Shown in pieces: positions 10,621 through 24,480 of a DNA stretch of 64,000 nucleotides. The translations under genes and the position numbers were made by a program. A model generated the notes under the pieces. The model did not search any database. It was not told the origin of the DNA and worked only from the letters and a program-made list of their open reading frames with translations. Each line of letters starts with the position of its first letter. The stretch's first letter is position 1. The stretch comes from Neocallimastix lanati (nom. inval.) (taxonomy: Eukaryota; Neocallimastigomycota; Neocallimastigomycetes; Neocallimastigales; Neocallimastigaceae), in the NCBI GenBank assembly GCA_016946835.1, contig JACVTC010000003.1, positions 2,357,501 to 2,421,500 of the forward strand. Reading direction: 5' to 3'.

Positions 10621-13600
10621 ACAATAACAATAAATAATAATTAGTAATAAATTATAATAAATAATAATTAGTAAATTATAATAAATAATAAATAATAAAA
10701 TATAAATAATAATACATATGTAAAATGACTGATTGTGAAGATACTACAAAGTCATTTATATAAAAAATGGTTTTTTATATTATTTTTTATTTATAAATAA
10801 TTAAATTAAAATTAATTATGTTGATTATGAAATTATAATTAATTATCTTTCATAAAAATAGAATAGCATGTTTGAATTGTATAAATATCCATTACAATGA
10901 CTTATTAATATGATAATTATTTTATAACAAAATATATATAAAATAAACATATTTATAAATGTTTAAATTGAATATAAATATTTAGGAATAAAAAATATAT
11001 TTAAATAATACAAAAAAAATAAAATTAAAATAAAAAAAAAAAAAATCAAATATATCTTTTTTTTTTTTTTTTTTAAAAAAAATTCTTTATTAATATTTAA
11101 TAAAAGTATTTTTTTTTTTTTTTAATTATATTATTTTTGATTGTTTGTTTTTCATGTATTTTTAATAATTATTAAATTTTAATAATAAGATGATGGAGGT
11201 TTGTTCATCTATCTTTATTTAATGTATTTAAACCCTAAGACAGGATTAAAAAGGATATAATTAAAGAAAATGTTTGATATTTAATTTTTATCATTTATAT
11301 AAATAGTATATATTAAAAATAATAAAAGTGATATAAATATGCTAGAATAATTCATATATTAATTTATATTATATTTACATTATTAATAGTGCTAACACAA
11401 CATTTTTTTTTATATTTTCATTATTAGCAACAACACTAACAACATATTCAACTTCCTACGATTAATAATTATTATCATTAAAGTTTATTTAATTATTTAT
11501 TTGTTAAAAATAGAAAGTAATAATTAAATAAATTTTTATGGTTTAAATTGATATTTTTAATTAATTTTAATTATTTTATGCTATATCATCATAAAATCAA
11601 TATTTAATATTATATTTAATATATTTTTTATCATTTATGTATAAAAAATATATATTCATTAATAATTATTATTCTTATTTTTTACAATGACACCAAATAT
11701 CCAACTTTGCTTTAATATATATTTTGGGTTGTTATATCTCAAAGGATTCTAAATGTTCAACATGGGTTTTTTTATTGCATCCCTAATGGTCATACACTTG
11801 GATTACATTTTATTGTAGTGATAGAAAAGTATGAGCATCAGAAAGCTTACAATTACTAATTACAAGTGGCAAAGTAGAATCTTTTTTTTTTTTTTTTTTT
11901 TTTGAAAGTACCTTTGAGGTTTAATGATTCTATCTATTAAATTTATTCTATATTGTAATAAATAATCTATATTTTTAAACAAAATATTATTAATATATTG
12001 TTTACAAATAATATTTTTTCATATTTATTATTTAATAAATGATATATAATACATAGTTTTAATTATTTAATATTTAATATTATTATATATTATTTAATAT
12101 TTATTATTTACTTATTTAATATTAAATATTTATTAATTATTATTATTATTTATTTATTCATTATTATTGTCCCATTAATATTATTTAATGATTACTATTA
12201 TTATTATTTATTATCATAAGTTATTATCATAAATTATTATTAATTATTATATTATTTAACAAATTATTAATAATTATAAACATTAATGTAAATATATTAT
12301 AAATAAGTAGTGAAAGTCATTATTTTAAAAATTTAATATTTTAGAAATTTATAATACTAAACTAATATATAATAATCAATTATAAAATAATACTCTAATA
12401 TATAATTTAATATTTATATATTAAACAAAAAAGGAAAAAAAATTTTGATTTCAATTATTTAATTATTTATTATTTAATAATAAATATATTATTTAATTAA
12501 TGATAATATATTATTAATATATTTATATTATATATCACCATTTATTGAAATATATTATATATAAAAACATATTTATTTAATCATTCTATTCATAGTTTAA
12601 TATAATTTTAATAAATTTACTTTATTATTATTATATTGTATTATATATACAAAATAAACCTATATTTATTTTTTAATTAAATTCAATTTTTTAATATCCT
12701 TTTTTTTTATTATTTATTATTTAATTGTATATTTTATTAATTTATAGTAATAAACTTAATATAATATAATTTGAGGCTAGTTTCAATATAAATATCAGCT
12801 ATAAAAGATTTCTATTGTAAACTAAATTATATTTTATACTATTTTGCATATATAGTATTTTGCATATATATTATATATTAAACTAATAATATTTTTTATT
12901 AAGAAGAATAAATTTTAAAAATTTTAAATTATAATCAAAAGAATTTCTACTTTTATTAATATATATACCATTAATTTAAATAAACATTACAATATATTAT
13001 AATATATTTAAACAATTTCACTATATATTGTTAGTATTTTGTTTATGTGTTAATATATTTCATTAATTTAAATAATTATTATAATATATTATAAAGTAAT
13101 ATATTTAAATGATTTAACTATATATTGTTAGTATATTGTTTAAATATTAAGTAGTTAAAGTATTAAACTAATTTTTTATTTATTGAACTTTTTTTTTTTT
13201 TTTGCTTGAACTAAAGAGGAATAGAGTAGCCATACCATAACAATAGCCATAAAAAAAAAAATTCATAAAGATAAAAAAGTTCCTTTGCTTAATTCATGAG
13301 ATACTTCAAATGACTATGGTCAAAAAATTATCCTTTTGAATACTTTGAATCGAATAATTTTTATATTTTATGTTTTAAGGAATTTTTTAATTATTATTAT
13401 TTTTTTTATTAAATCTATTTTTAATTTTTGTTATTTTTCAATAATTATTATTCACTGTTCTTACATATGAAATATATAAAAAAAAGAATTTGTTTTAGAG
13501 AATATTTATTTTTAAATATTTTCTCCACCATTTAAACTAAAAGTATTATAATAATTTATTAATAGTTTATTATTATTATTATTAGTTATCTTCTTTTTAT

Positions 13601-15523
13601 TATCTTATTATTATTGTTTTTCCTTTGTTATTGTTTTAATTTATTAATTATTAAATAATTTATTATTTAGATACCATCTTTTGTATATATTAATATTTAA
13701 TAATTATTAAATAATTAATGCTAATTTATACAATAATTTTATTCCTTTTCATTCTATTAAATAGACGAATTGAATCCAAACACTTTTTTTGGTTTATTGA
13801 AGCTTTTTTTTTTTTTTTTTTTTGGGAAATTTTTTTTTCTTATTGTTATAAATGTTTTTTTTTTATTGAGTTTTTAGAATTATAATAATTATAATTATTA
13901 TAAATTTTATAATAAATCTCAATACAAAAAAAAAATATCATAAAAATTTATTAAACAAAATAATTAAAAAAATTTAAATTTCTAAAAACAAAAATTTTTT
14001 TTTATTTTAGATTTTTTTTTTTTTTAATAATAATTTTTTTTTATAAAATTTTAAAATAAGAAAAAGTGATTAAATTTTATAAAAAAAAATAATATTCTAA
14101 TTTGATTCAATGTTATTATGTCTGTTATTGTAATATAGTGTTTAACTTTCAACAAGTTAAAAAAAAAAAAAAAAAAAAAAAAATAATAATAATAAAAGAA
14201 AAAAAATAGTAATAGTTTGATAAAAATAGTATATATTTAATTTGAGAGTAAATATAGACTTACTGAACTTGATTATTATTAATATTTTTTTTTTTTTTTT
14301 TTTCAAAAGAATAACATACATATACAATTTAATTAGAATAATATTTTTTTTATATTTTTTCATCAAAAATAATTTTTTATAAAAAGTAATAATAAAAAAA
14401 AAAAAAAAATAATAACGTAATAACAAAATCAAAAAGTAAAAAAAAATATAAATACAATCATAATTAAAACTAAACCAAAACAAAAAAAATTATAAAAATT
14501 AAATAAATTAAATAAGAAAGTATTCAAAATATATTATAATAATTTTGAAAACTGAAAATAATAATATTAATAATACACATAAAGTAAGATATTATTAAAA
14601 CAGTAATCAGTAAAAATAAAAATTAAAAGAAAAAAGAAAGATACAATATATAAAATATTATTAATATAGAATACTTAACAAAAAAACTATAATATTTATA
14701 CACTTTACGGTATATATAAATAATAAATAAAATATATTAGTATATAATTTTTACAAAAAATAAAAATTAAATAAATATATATATTTTATTCATTTCATTT
14801 TATATTCGCCATAAATCAATAAATATTTATCAAATAGTTTTAAATATCATATATTTCCCTTGACAAATTAATATAACAATTCAATTCCTATATAAGAATT
14901 TTTTTACTTTTTTTTTTTTTTTTTTTTTTTTTACTGTAGATTATTAATTTTAATTTTATTTTAGTATATAAATATTAACGATCGCTCAATAACTATTTAA
15001 ATTTCTTTTAATTGTTTAACATAATTGATATATACATAATTAAAATAAAAATAAAACAATAATACTAATTAACAAATCTCTAAATAAATAATTAAAATAA
15101 GTAATAATAATATTAATAAAATTAAATAATAAAATCTACTTTGTCAGAACATAAACATAACTTCTAAAACAACTTTATAAATATAACAGTAATATTCTTT
15201 TATTTTTTTAAAAAAAGAAAAAAGAAAAAAGGAAAAAAGGAGAATCATAATTATAAATAATACCATATATATTACAAATCGATTTTCAATAATAATTGTA
15301 GGTCTTTTTTTTATATATATATATATAAAAGCTGTATATAATATATAATAAAATTAAAATACATTATATTAATTGTATAAATAATTAATATTAATATATT
15401 TAATAGAATAAATAGGAGCCAAAAAATAATATACTCCTTAATAATTCTAAAGTGTAATTATATATATTAAAATTTTAAGTTTTATTTTAATATTTGTTTA
15501 AAGTAATTGTGTTTAAAAACATA
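10621..15523. other. Long AT-rich intergenic region without genes
   Basis: Nearly 5 kb without a supportable gene. Two stretches are less AT-rich than their surroundings, 11680-11880 and 13205-13370. They may be relics of older sequence, but no frame gives a family I recognise. A two-copy repeat lies at 12969-13142. T and A runs of 17-24 bases occur near 11880, 13800, 14160 and 14905. The last 500 bp are the upstream region of the coiled-coil gene. Confidence 0.55.
12969..13142. repeat. Two-copy tandem repeat, ~92-bp period
   Basis: Copy 1 (12969-13045) and copy 2 (13061-13142) share CATTAATTTAAATAA at the start and CTATATATTGTTAGTAT near the end. A similar AT-rich middle differs by small indels. 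The copies sit head to tail. Confidence 0.7.
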
Positions 15524-17617
15524 ATGATAACATCAACAAATTCATCTGGTGAACAATTGGATATAATAGAAAACGATGTTCAACGTGAAGAAAATGAACA
15601 ATTAGATATTAGTGAAGAGGATATATCAGAACTTGAAGAATATTTGGCTAAAGATGACATTGACCCTAATGATTTGAAAAACAAAGCAAATAAATTAATT
15701 CAATTAATTAAAGTTAAGGAAAGAGGTATTTAAAGAATTTAATATTTTTTCTTTCTTTCTTTCTTAATAATTACGTATATATAGAATGTTTGATAAAATA
15801 AAAAAAAAATAGTTTAATAAAATTAATAAATATAAATGTATTAATATTGATAAAATCATTTATTAATATAAAAATAAAAATAAATATATATAATAATATG
15901 ATAAAAAGATTTATTATTAGCTGCTCAAATTGGTCAAAGTTTATTAGATGCTAATGTGAGTATGCAAAACCAATTAAAAATGTTATCCGATAATCAAAAT
16001 AAGACTATAAATAATGATACTCTTTCGGAAGTAAAGGAGGAAGATGATGATTATTATGGTGTTTATAGTAATCAAAGTCCAATGACTATGAATCCTAGAA
16101 ATTCGAGCAGTGTACGTTTTGATGAACCAATACCAAATTCGAATTCTATGCGAAATACAATTGGTGTAAAACAATTGCCTCGTGGTGATTCATATGATAT
16201 TAATTCTTACACTGATAATTTAGAAGAAACTAATTATAAATTACAGAATCAAGTAGAAAAATTAGAAGAAAGTTTAAAACAAAATGAACAACAAAATTCT
16301 AAAAGAATTGTTCTTCTTGAAAATTTATTAGAACAATTGCAAGGTGAACTTTCGGAATTACAAATCATGAATCGTGATCTTGAAAATGAAAAGCGTTTAT
16401 TAATAGAAGAAAAAGAATCTTCAAAAAAAATTAATGAAATGAGTGAAAAGGATACTGAAAAAATGATTTCTCAACTTTTCGAAAATAAAAATAAATTAAT
16501 TGATACTGTAAATAAATTAGAAATTAAAAAGAAAGTATTAGAAAATGAATTATTAGATGCAATGAATGGTGGTTCTTTACTTCAGAATGAAATTAAAAAA
16601 TGGAAGCATGAAGCAGAAGATTGCAATAAATATAAAGAATTATATGAACAGGAACTTCAAAGAGTCTCTGTATTAGAAAATTCTCTTAATTCATATCGAG
16701 ATGATATTAAATCAATTAAAGCTGCTCAAATGAATTTAAAACGTCGTTCTGCTGCAAATTTGGATATTGATGATCTCGATTTTGGTTTAGGTCAAAGCCA
16801 AGAACAATTAAATAATAATAAGGCTAAACTTAGTGAAGAATTAGATGAAAGTCAAAGTGAAAGTAGTCGTAGTCGAAAAATTCGTCGTCGTCGTGTTATT
16901 CATCATTCCTCTCTAGGGGAAGAAGCTGATATTGAAGAAGAAGAAGAAATAGAAGAAAGTGAAACAACAGCTCATCATAGTAAAGGCAATGGTCATCATC
17001 GTCATCATCATCGTCATTCTCATTTACGTCATATTCAACCATTAACATATGATAATGAAAATGAAGTATGCTATGTCACACCGCCTAATGAAGATAGTAA
17101 TGTAGTTGTTTTACATGGAAGAATAAATAGTATAGATGAAGAAGATGAAGAGGATGCTATGAATGAAGCTGCTTCTAAAGAATTGGTTTTAAGAGATAAA
17201 CCATGTCATAAATGTGGTAAGATAAGGCTTAATCGTTTTAATCATCCAAAGAATTCCCGTCGTTCACGTTCAAGAGTAATGAGAGCCAGAGCAAAAAGAA
17301 CTGATATTAAAAAGAAGAGATATTCCGCACTTATTCCATTAAAAAGTACAGGAGAAGAAGATGAAGAAACAACAAATTCTTTAATTAGAATCAATGATAA
17401 CTCTGGTTTCATGGGAATATATAATACATGTAAACAAGCCATAGAAAAATTAGATTATTCAAAATCTGAATTAACAAAATCTCAATCTGCATGGAAATTT
17501 ATACAATTTTGGTTTGCTATGCTTTGTATATTTATTGGATGTATTGTAGTAAGTTATAGAAAGGTATTCCAAGGTACTCCACCAACGAGACCAACAAAGA
17601 AAACAATTTCAAAGTAG
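15524..17617 (+). CDS. Tail-anchored coiled-coil protein with dynein-adaptor CC1-box motif
   Basis: There are two exons, 15524-15725 and 15921-17617, joined in frame through a GT/AG intron (GTATTT ... TTATTAG), giving 632 residues. The first ATG in the frame was chosen. Residues 1-67 are acidic. The junction creates AAQIGQSLLDAN at 68-79, which matches the AAxxGxxLL CC1 box of dynein adaptors, closest to AARIGQSLLKKN as I recall it from the TRAK/HAP1 family. A long coiled coil covers about 165-345. SLLQNEI near 288-294 is placed like a Spindly motif, but this is weak. A Ser/Arg segment, an acidic stretch and a His-rich block follow (about 355-450). Near 597-616 there is one hydrophobic segment (FIQFWFAMLCIFIGCIVVSY) with about 20 basic residues after it, so the protein should be tail-anchored in an organelle or ER membrane. 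The role, linking a membrane to dynein, is inference; exon structure and motif are seen. Confidence 0.8.
15726..15920 (+). other. Intron of the coiled-coil gene
   Basis: This 195-bp intron begins GTATTTAAAG and ends TTATTATTAG. Exon 1 ends with one base of a codon that exon 2 completes to Ala, the first Ala of the CC1-box motif. A GTGAGT at 15949-15954 looks like a donor, but the frame reads through it sensibly. Confidence 0.8.
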
Positions 17618-17667
17618 ATTTAAATAAGTATTATCAATAAATTATTCAAGTAAAATAAATTATAATA

Positions 17668-17706
<39 letters not shown>

Positions 17707-18920
17707 ATAATAAAATAATAATAATAAAAATGAATAAAAATAATATAAATAAATAAATAATAATAATAATAATAATTTTTTTTTTTTTTAAAAAAAAAAA
17801 ACATAATAGTAATAATAAATAAATAAGCAAATATTAATATTATTAATATTATTATTAGTATTAACACTAATGTTAATGTTAAAGAATATTATTAAATTAA
17901 TTAAAAATAAATATTTATGAAATAAATAATAAATATAATAAATTATCAAAAAAAATAAAGAAAATTTATAACAACAACAAAAAAAAAAGAAAAAAAAAGA
18001 AAAAACTAAAAAGTTTTAAAAAAAAAAAACAGCAATAAAAAATTATTTTATAGTCATTAATTTATTTTTCTTATTTAAAAATAAAAAATAATATTAAAAA
18101 ATAAAAAATAAAATAAATAAAAAAAAAAAAAATTTAGTAATATATGTAAAGTATATAATTTATAGTATTATACTTATCATATAGTTAAATTTATTGTTAT
18201 TAATTTAAATTAAAATTTATTATAATGAAATTTATCACAATTTCATTATAATAAATAATAAAAAATAAAAATAATAAATAAAAAATACAAAATATAAAAT
18301 CATATATTATATATAAATCAATAATAATAATATTATTATTATTATGCAATAATTATATTTAATAAAATAAATTAAAAAAAAAAAAAAAAAAAAAAAAGAA
18401 AGAAAAAGAAAAAAATTCATATATTTTAAAATATGAATAAAAATAATCGAATGAGTTAAATATTTAAAAAAAAAAAAAAAAAAAAAAGTAAAGAATAAAG
18501 GAGGAAAATCTATAAAATAATAATGAAATTTAAAACATTATTTTGAATTGATTCTTTAATCCTTTTATTTTTTATTTTTTTATATATTATTATTATTTTA
18601 TTTATTAAAAAAACATTATTGAAATCTATATTAACATATTCACTTTATATAAATATTTTTAACAGTTAATTATTTTAATTTATATATATCTATATCTATA
18701 TATATGTATATTCAATTAATAGAATAAAGACTTTTTTTTTAAAAAAAATAATTATATATATTTCTATATATATAATAAAGTTGTTTTTAAAAAAAGAGAG
18801 AGAATTGAAACTTTTTTTTATAGATTAAAATTATATTAAAAAAAAAAAAAAATATATATATATATATGTATATAATTTTTTTTTTTATACATTAAATATA
18901 TATTATTAATAATAATAATA
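17618..18920. other. 3' flank and AT-rich spacer
   Basis: Downstream of the coiled-coil gene there is a run of about 34 A (17671-17704) followed by AAT-rich and homopolymer DNA. A near-palindromic ATTTATTATAATGAAATTTA/ATCACAATTTCATTATAATAAAT pair lies near 18215-18260. No gene is visible. Confidence 0.5.
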
Positions 18921-19230
18921 AAATATTCTTGAAATCTAATAAAAAGTATATGCATATCTATACATATTAAAAGATTTAAAAATTAAAAAGGTTTATATAT
19001 CTTTAAAAAATATATATATATATATATATAAAATAATAAAATAAAATATTCTTGAAATCAATAAAAAGTATAGATTTATATAAAATGTTTAAAGATTAAA
19101 AAGATTTATATAACTTTAAAATATATATATAAAAAAAAAATATTATCTAAATTTTTTTTAAAAATGTATAAAATAATAACAAAATATTCTTTAAAATATT
19201 GGTTAAAAAATTTTTAATATTAATACAAAG
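18921..19230. repeat. Diverged tandem repeat, about 123-137 bp period
   Basis: AAATATTCTTGAAATC, then AATAAAAAGTATA, then AAAAGATTTATAT-type sequence recurs from 18921 and from 19044. A third, shorter start (AAAATATTCTTTAAAATA) lies at 19181. Confidence 0.6.
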
Positions 19231-19379
19231 AATATATATTTTTTTTTTAACATGTTTATTTGTTTTACATTTTCAATAATGTATTTATATATAAGATTAT
19301 ATGCCTCTATTCATTAAAGTCTCGTTGGGGAAAAAGGCAACATATCAGTTTAAAATAATTATATAATTTTTTAGATTTT

Positions 19380-19410
<31 letters not shown>

Positions 19411-19536
19411 GAATAAAATTATTATTATTGTTATTTATAATATTTTTGATATATGTTCTTAAAACGTTTAGTATTATGATTAAATTTATACAAATAAAAA
19501 AAAATGTATTAACTAATTTACATAAATAAATTAAAA

Positions 19537-19575
<39 letters not shown>

Positions 19576-20013
19576 AAAATATTGAAGAAAAAATATTAAT
19601 CGTTTGACAATAAAAATTCGAAATACTGTTGAAAACAAACTGTCATTGTATTTATATAAATATAACTGAACATCTTATAATATTTTTAATATATTTATGG
19701 TTTTATTCATTGAATTTAATGAATAAAATTAAAAAATTACTTATTAAATATTAAAAATTAATAATAGAAATCTGGTATTTCAGGATATCCAGTAAAATAT
19801 ATAAAATAACCTTCTAAAAAATCATACCTCCGAGGTGTGACCAACCAGGTAGAAGCAAACACCATTTTTTTTTTTTTTAGTTTTATATGATGATGACAAT
19901 AACAAAATTGTCAATAAAGTTATGAATAAATGTAGAGAACACAAAAATTGCCTACTTTATAAAAAATATAATTATGAATTTTATTTAGGGAAGAAAATTT
20001 TAAATGCTTATTT

Positions 20014-20053
<40 letters not shown>

Positions 20054-20825
20054 AAAAAAGAGGTATTGAAAAAAAAAATTTTATAAATGATGAAGAAACA
20101 TATCAACTCAACTCATAGATCATAATAATCATCCTTTAAATAGTTATGATGGGCGATGAGATAAGATTTATTTAGATATTTTTACAGGTATCTTTATGGT
20201 CTCCAATCGCCACACTATATAAAAAAAAAAAAAAAAAAGCATTAATATCTATACAAAAATAGAAATGTCTCTCTGATATGTAACTCTAACGACAAAAATT
20301 TTATTTAAAAAAATAGATGATGATAATATTGATAATGTAATCTGGAAATATAGACGATATGTAGAAAGTCGATGACCAAAATGGGTTAGTTTCAAAAAGA
20401 AATAATGTAGATTGTAATAATAATTTATAAATTGTAAACCATAGGAAAAGTTAAAATTGATGCCACTAATTTTTTATAGATTTTTTTTTTTTTTTTTTTA
20501 TTGATGATAAATATATCTTTATAATATATAGTGCAGAAAATGAGATTAACAGCGGAAATGAAATTATCATTAGAAAATGAATGGAATTTCAGTCGAGTCT
20601 GTTAATTATAGTATTCGATGCAGTAAAAATGATGCTCAAATTAATTTTAATAATAACTATAAAAAAAAAAAATTTAAATTGAAAATTTAAAAATTTAGAT
20701 AGTCATATAAAAATTTTAATATGGACACTGTTGGAAAAAGATTTAATTGCAAGAAATAGTTTCTACTTAGATTATAGAATAATGTGTAGTTAACGTAGGT
20801 TTGATTTATTTTATGGTAAATAGAA
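19231..20825. other. Spacer with unrecognised decayed sequence
   Basis: Several islands are less AT-rich: 19310-19345, 19785-19950, 20085-20215 and 20260-20400. Frames give fragments such as NKCREHKNCLLYKKYNYEFY (19925-19985) and NVIWKYRRYVESR (20330-20370). These look like relics of protein-coding mobile DNA, but I cannot assign a family. Runs of A or T from 14 to about 30 bases interrupt them. Confidence 0.4.
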
Positions 20826-20826
20826 C

Positions 20827-20881
<55 letters not shown>

Positions 20882-20882
20882 T
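20826..20882. repeat. (AAT)n microsatellite
   Basis: About 19 uninterrupted AAT triplets just left of the reverse-transcriptase relic of copia element B. Confidence 0.95.
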
Positions 20883-20896
20883 AATTAAGCATCTTT

Positions 20897-21760
20897 GTTT
20901 TATTTATCTTTTTTTTTGATGATCTTGTTGATGTAATCTATTTGATTTATTTTGTATCCATCTTTAGTTTTATAAAAATTGATACCGATTATTTTATTTG
21001 TATTTGATTCTTTTGAAATCTTATATTTACCTTTTAATTTATTAATAACATAATTTATTTCATTGTCCTTTCCCGTTATTAAAATGTCATCAACATATAA
21101 TGTTAATAAACAAATTAATTTATTATTTTTATCATGTTTATCAAAAAGATATTTATCTGTATTGTATATTTTAAAACCAATACTAATGAGAAAATGTGAT
21201 ATTTCTTTATATCACATTCTACTAGTTTGTTTTAAACCATATAGTGCCTTCTGTAATAGCCAATATTTATTTTTATTATAGTTTTTATCATCTAAAGGTC
21301 TATAGGTATTTTCAGATATATTTTTTCTTTTTAATCTGCATTTAAGTATGAAGCTTTTATATCTAATTGTTTAAGGTTCCATTCATTTAGAGAGGTTATA
21401 GCGACTGTTAATCTGAGACTGCCGGCTTATATTGTTGGTGAATATGTTTCAATAAAATCTTGCCTAGGTATTTGTTGGAAACCACGAGTGACGAGCATTG
21501 CCTTTTTTTTGTTATTATCCTATTCAGTGAATACACATTTAGTAACTATTATGTGTACATTTTTTTGGAATTTTATTAACTATTTCCATTACATTGTTGT
21601 TATACATGTTTGAAAGTTCTTCTTTGATGGCTAATTTCCATTCATTGCTGTCTTCTGATTTGATGGCTTGTTCGCTTGTTCGTATGTATTTGGAACGTTT
21701 GTAATAATGTTCATAACTTTGTATCGTTTGTTATATTTATTTTTAAATTTTTCTTTTCTT
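20897..21760 (-). pseudogene. Copia reverse transcriptase relic (element B)
   Basis: Minus-strand frames give WLLQKALYGLKQTS (21230-21265) and the catalytic LYVDD (YVDD at 21086-21097). C-terminal DGYKINQIDYINKIIKK lies at 20910-20970. The more N-terminal RT reads in fragments up to about 21700 and is broken by frame changes. The frame ends in simple sequence and RNase H is absent. Confidence 0.8.
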
Positions 21761-22067
21761 AAATTTAATGGTTCGTTATCTGAATCATTATTATATTCAC
21801 TTTCTTCTTCGAGAGATCTTTTATTATTTAAATTATTTTTATTGTTATCTTTATTGTTTAAATTATTATTATTTAGGTTATTATTGTCAATTAAACTATT
21901 TTTATTTAAGTTAGTATTTATGTGTTGATTATTATTAAAAAGAATTATTATTTATATCGCTAATATTGTTTGAATTATTATTATTATTATTTAAATTATT
22001 ATTATTATTTAAATTAATTATTGTTATTAAATAAACTGTTATTATTAAATAAATTATTAGTATTCAA

Positions 22068-22373
<306 letters not shown>

Positions 22374-22556
22374 TATATCGCTATAATTACTATTATTCAT
22401 ATCATTATTAGTATTTAAAGGATTTTTTAATTGTAAATCATTCATAATATCACTGGAATTATTACTTTCCCTTTCAATTAATAAATCCTTGAAATCTATA
22501 ATAGAGTCAATATATATTTATTGCAAAAGAAAGTAGTATTAATAGTACCAGGCATG

Positions 22557-22790
22557 TCATCCAAAGAAATATACGTCTCTGGCAGTAATAATAGAATTAG
22601 TAGAAACCACTAAAATTTTATAACCAAGAGAATCACCTGTATAACCAAGGAAAATACCAGGTTTGGAATTATTTTCAAATTTGTTGGATTTATGATTATT
22701 ATAAAAGAAGGCTTTTACAACCAAAAATTTTAAGATGTGCAATATTAACAGGTTTTTACTAATGAGTTTTTTTAATTTATTAATATACAA
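22557..22790 (-). pseudogene. Copia integrase C-terminal fragment (element B)
   Basis: This 77-codon open stretch contains NSKPGIFLGYTGDSLGYKIL and STNSIITARDVYF, the conserved segment that follows the integrase core in Ty1/copia polyproteins. It is separated from its core (24490-25060) by the inserted block. Confidence 0.8.
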
Positions 22791-22799
22791 AATTTATAA

Positions 22800-22990
22800 A
22801 AAAAGATTATTTTAGAATAAAAAAAAAATTAAACTGATATGATAATTATTCAAATATATAAACTTATTTTTATTTTATTTTATTTTTTAAAAAAATAATA
22901 TATATATTAGTTCGATTTGAAAAATTTATTTATTCATTCATTCATTCATTCACATTTATATACTTATTTTTTACATGTATTTTTTAAAAT

Positions 22991-23034
<44 letters not shown>

Positions 23035-24480
23035 TTTTTGTTGTTTACGTTGAAACAACAATTGAAACATGAGTCAATATTTTAGGATCAACTTATTATG
23101 GTGTATCATAGTGTGATAATAGTACTATAGTTAATATTATAGGCTTATATTTTAATTATTTTAAACAATTCAAAATGATTAAAGTGAATATAAGAAATAA
23201 TAGTGTTGATAGTAGTAATAAAAAAAAATAAAAGATTATCTTAGTCAAGGGACAAATTCCTTAGAAAAATAAAAAAAAAAAAAAGAACAAAGTCAATATA
23301 TTGATAAAATTTTTTTTATTATAAATTGAAAAAAAAAAAAAAAAATCAAAGAACAATGTATTCCATTAACAAGTGCTAATCCAGCTTTTAATTCTATATC
23401 ATAAGTTATTAACTATTGAAGTTGAAGGTTAAGCTAATATTAGAAACGCTACAAGAGGAATTAGTAATGCCAGTGATTCAAATATTAAAAATGTTTCCTG
23501 AAGGTTTCAACTATTACGGTGTAGTTAATCATTGTTAAGGGTTGTACAGTTATATGTGATGTTTTGATGTCAACTTCAGAAGAAAATCTGAATTTTTTAA
23601 TCAATTCAGATGGATGACAGTTCTCTTACTAGTTCTGATAATGAAGTATTTACTATTTACTATTTAAAATACTTACACAAAGGAAAAATTTCTGACACTA
23701 TTGAAGTAGCCAATTTCGTTAACAATATAGTGATAGTGAAAGTTTTCAAGTCATGTAGATTCAGGAGTATAATCATTGGAAATAGCAGTAACTATGTATA
23801 GAATCTTAGTCTAACAGTGATGAAGGCTAATGGTTCATATGCATGTTGATCATTTTGCATATAAAGAATATTCAGATATGAAAGAATATTCACATTTTAG
23901 GTTAAGATGATTATAATTATAAACAATAATAAATATGAAGAAGAAGTTAAGAAAAAAAAAATGTCAGTAAAGACAATAAATCAAATATTTTTAAATTTAT
24001 TGTCTTTACTGACATATTTTTTTTTCTTGAGATATTAATGGTAGAACAGTTGATTTAAAATTTAAAATTGCTGAGAATGGTCAAACGGTCATTTAATTAT
24101 TAAATGATCAAAAATATTCAAGAGGATTATAATAGAGAAAATGAATGATAGTGTATCGTGTAGATACTTCTCAAGAAATTGTAGTACCGAAATCTTTACC
24201 AAAAGATTTACCTTTCCCTGTAGGTCATAATGGTTGTAACGGGTTATATATTGATGACTGTTGATAAAGAAGAATCATACATGCGAAGTTATTCTATATG
24301 ATGAATTAAACACTCCAGTAGGGAAAAATTTATTCTGGTTCAAGGTAACACAGATTATTCATTCCCACTAAAGTATAATTTACCATTATAACTAATTAAG
24401 TTAAGTGTATTAGATTAGGATAATTATATTTCTCTTGATTTAAAAAAAAAAAAAAATAAATAATCTGACAACATGGTCTT
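22800..24480 (+). other. Block inserted in copia B, with decayed coding relic
   Basis: This sequence lies between the two halves of the integrase and does not belong to copia. The plus strand carries broken coding-like stretches such as LPFPVGHNGCNGLYIDDC near 24195-24260 and SEENLNFLINSDG near 23578-23610. The longest open part is 23610-23801. It ends at 24440-24453 in an A-run. The family is not recognised. A processed (LINE-copied) pseudogene, or a nested element, would fit. Part of the integrase core seems to be missing at the junction. Confidence 0.5.
23961..24015. repeat. Perfect 20-bp inverted repeat (hairpin)
   Basis: The left arm 23961-23980 begins ATGTCAGTAAAGACAA and the right arm 23996-24015 is its exact reverse complement, with a 15-base AT loop. 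An A-run (23952-23960) and a T-run (24017-24025) flank it, so the pairing can extend. Confidence 0.9.

Noticed and set aside
10373-10630. 85-residue LLFIIYY-repeat protein on the minus strand
   Set aside because: A 7-bp repeat without stops is open in every frame. There is no start context or other gene signal.
11680-11880. Less AT-rich island, checked for tRNA or gene relic
   Set aside because: No cloverleaf, no box A/B pair and no recognisable protein in six frames.
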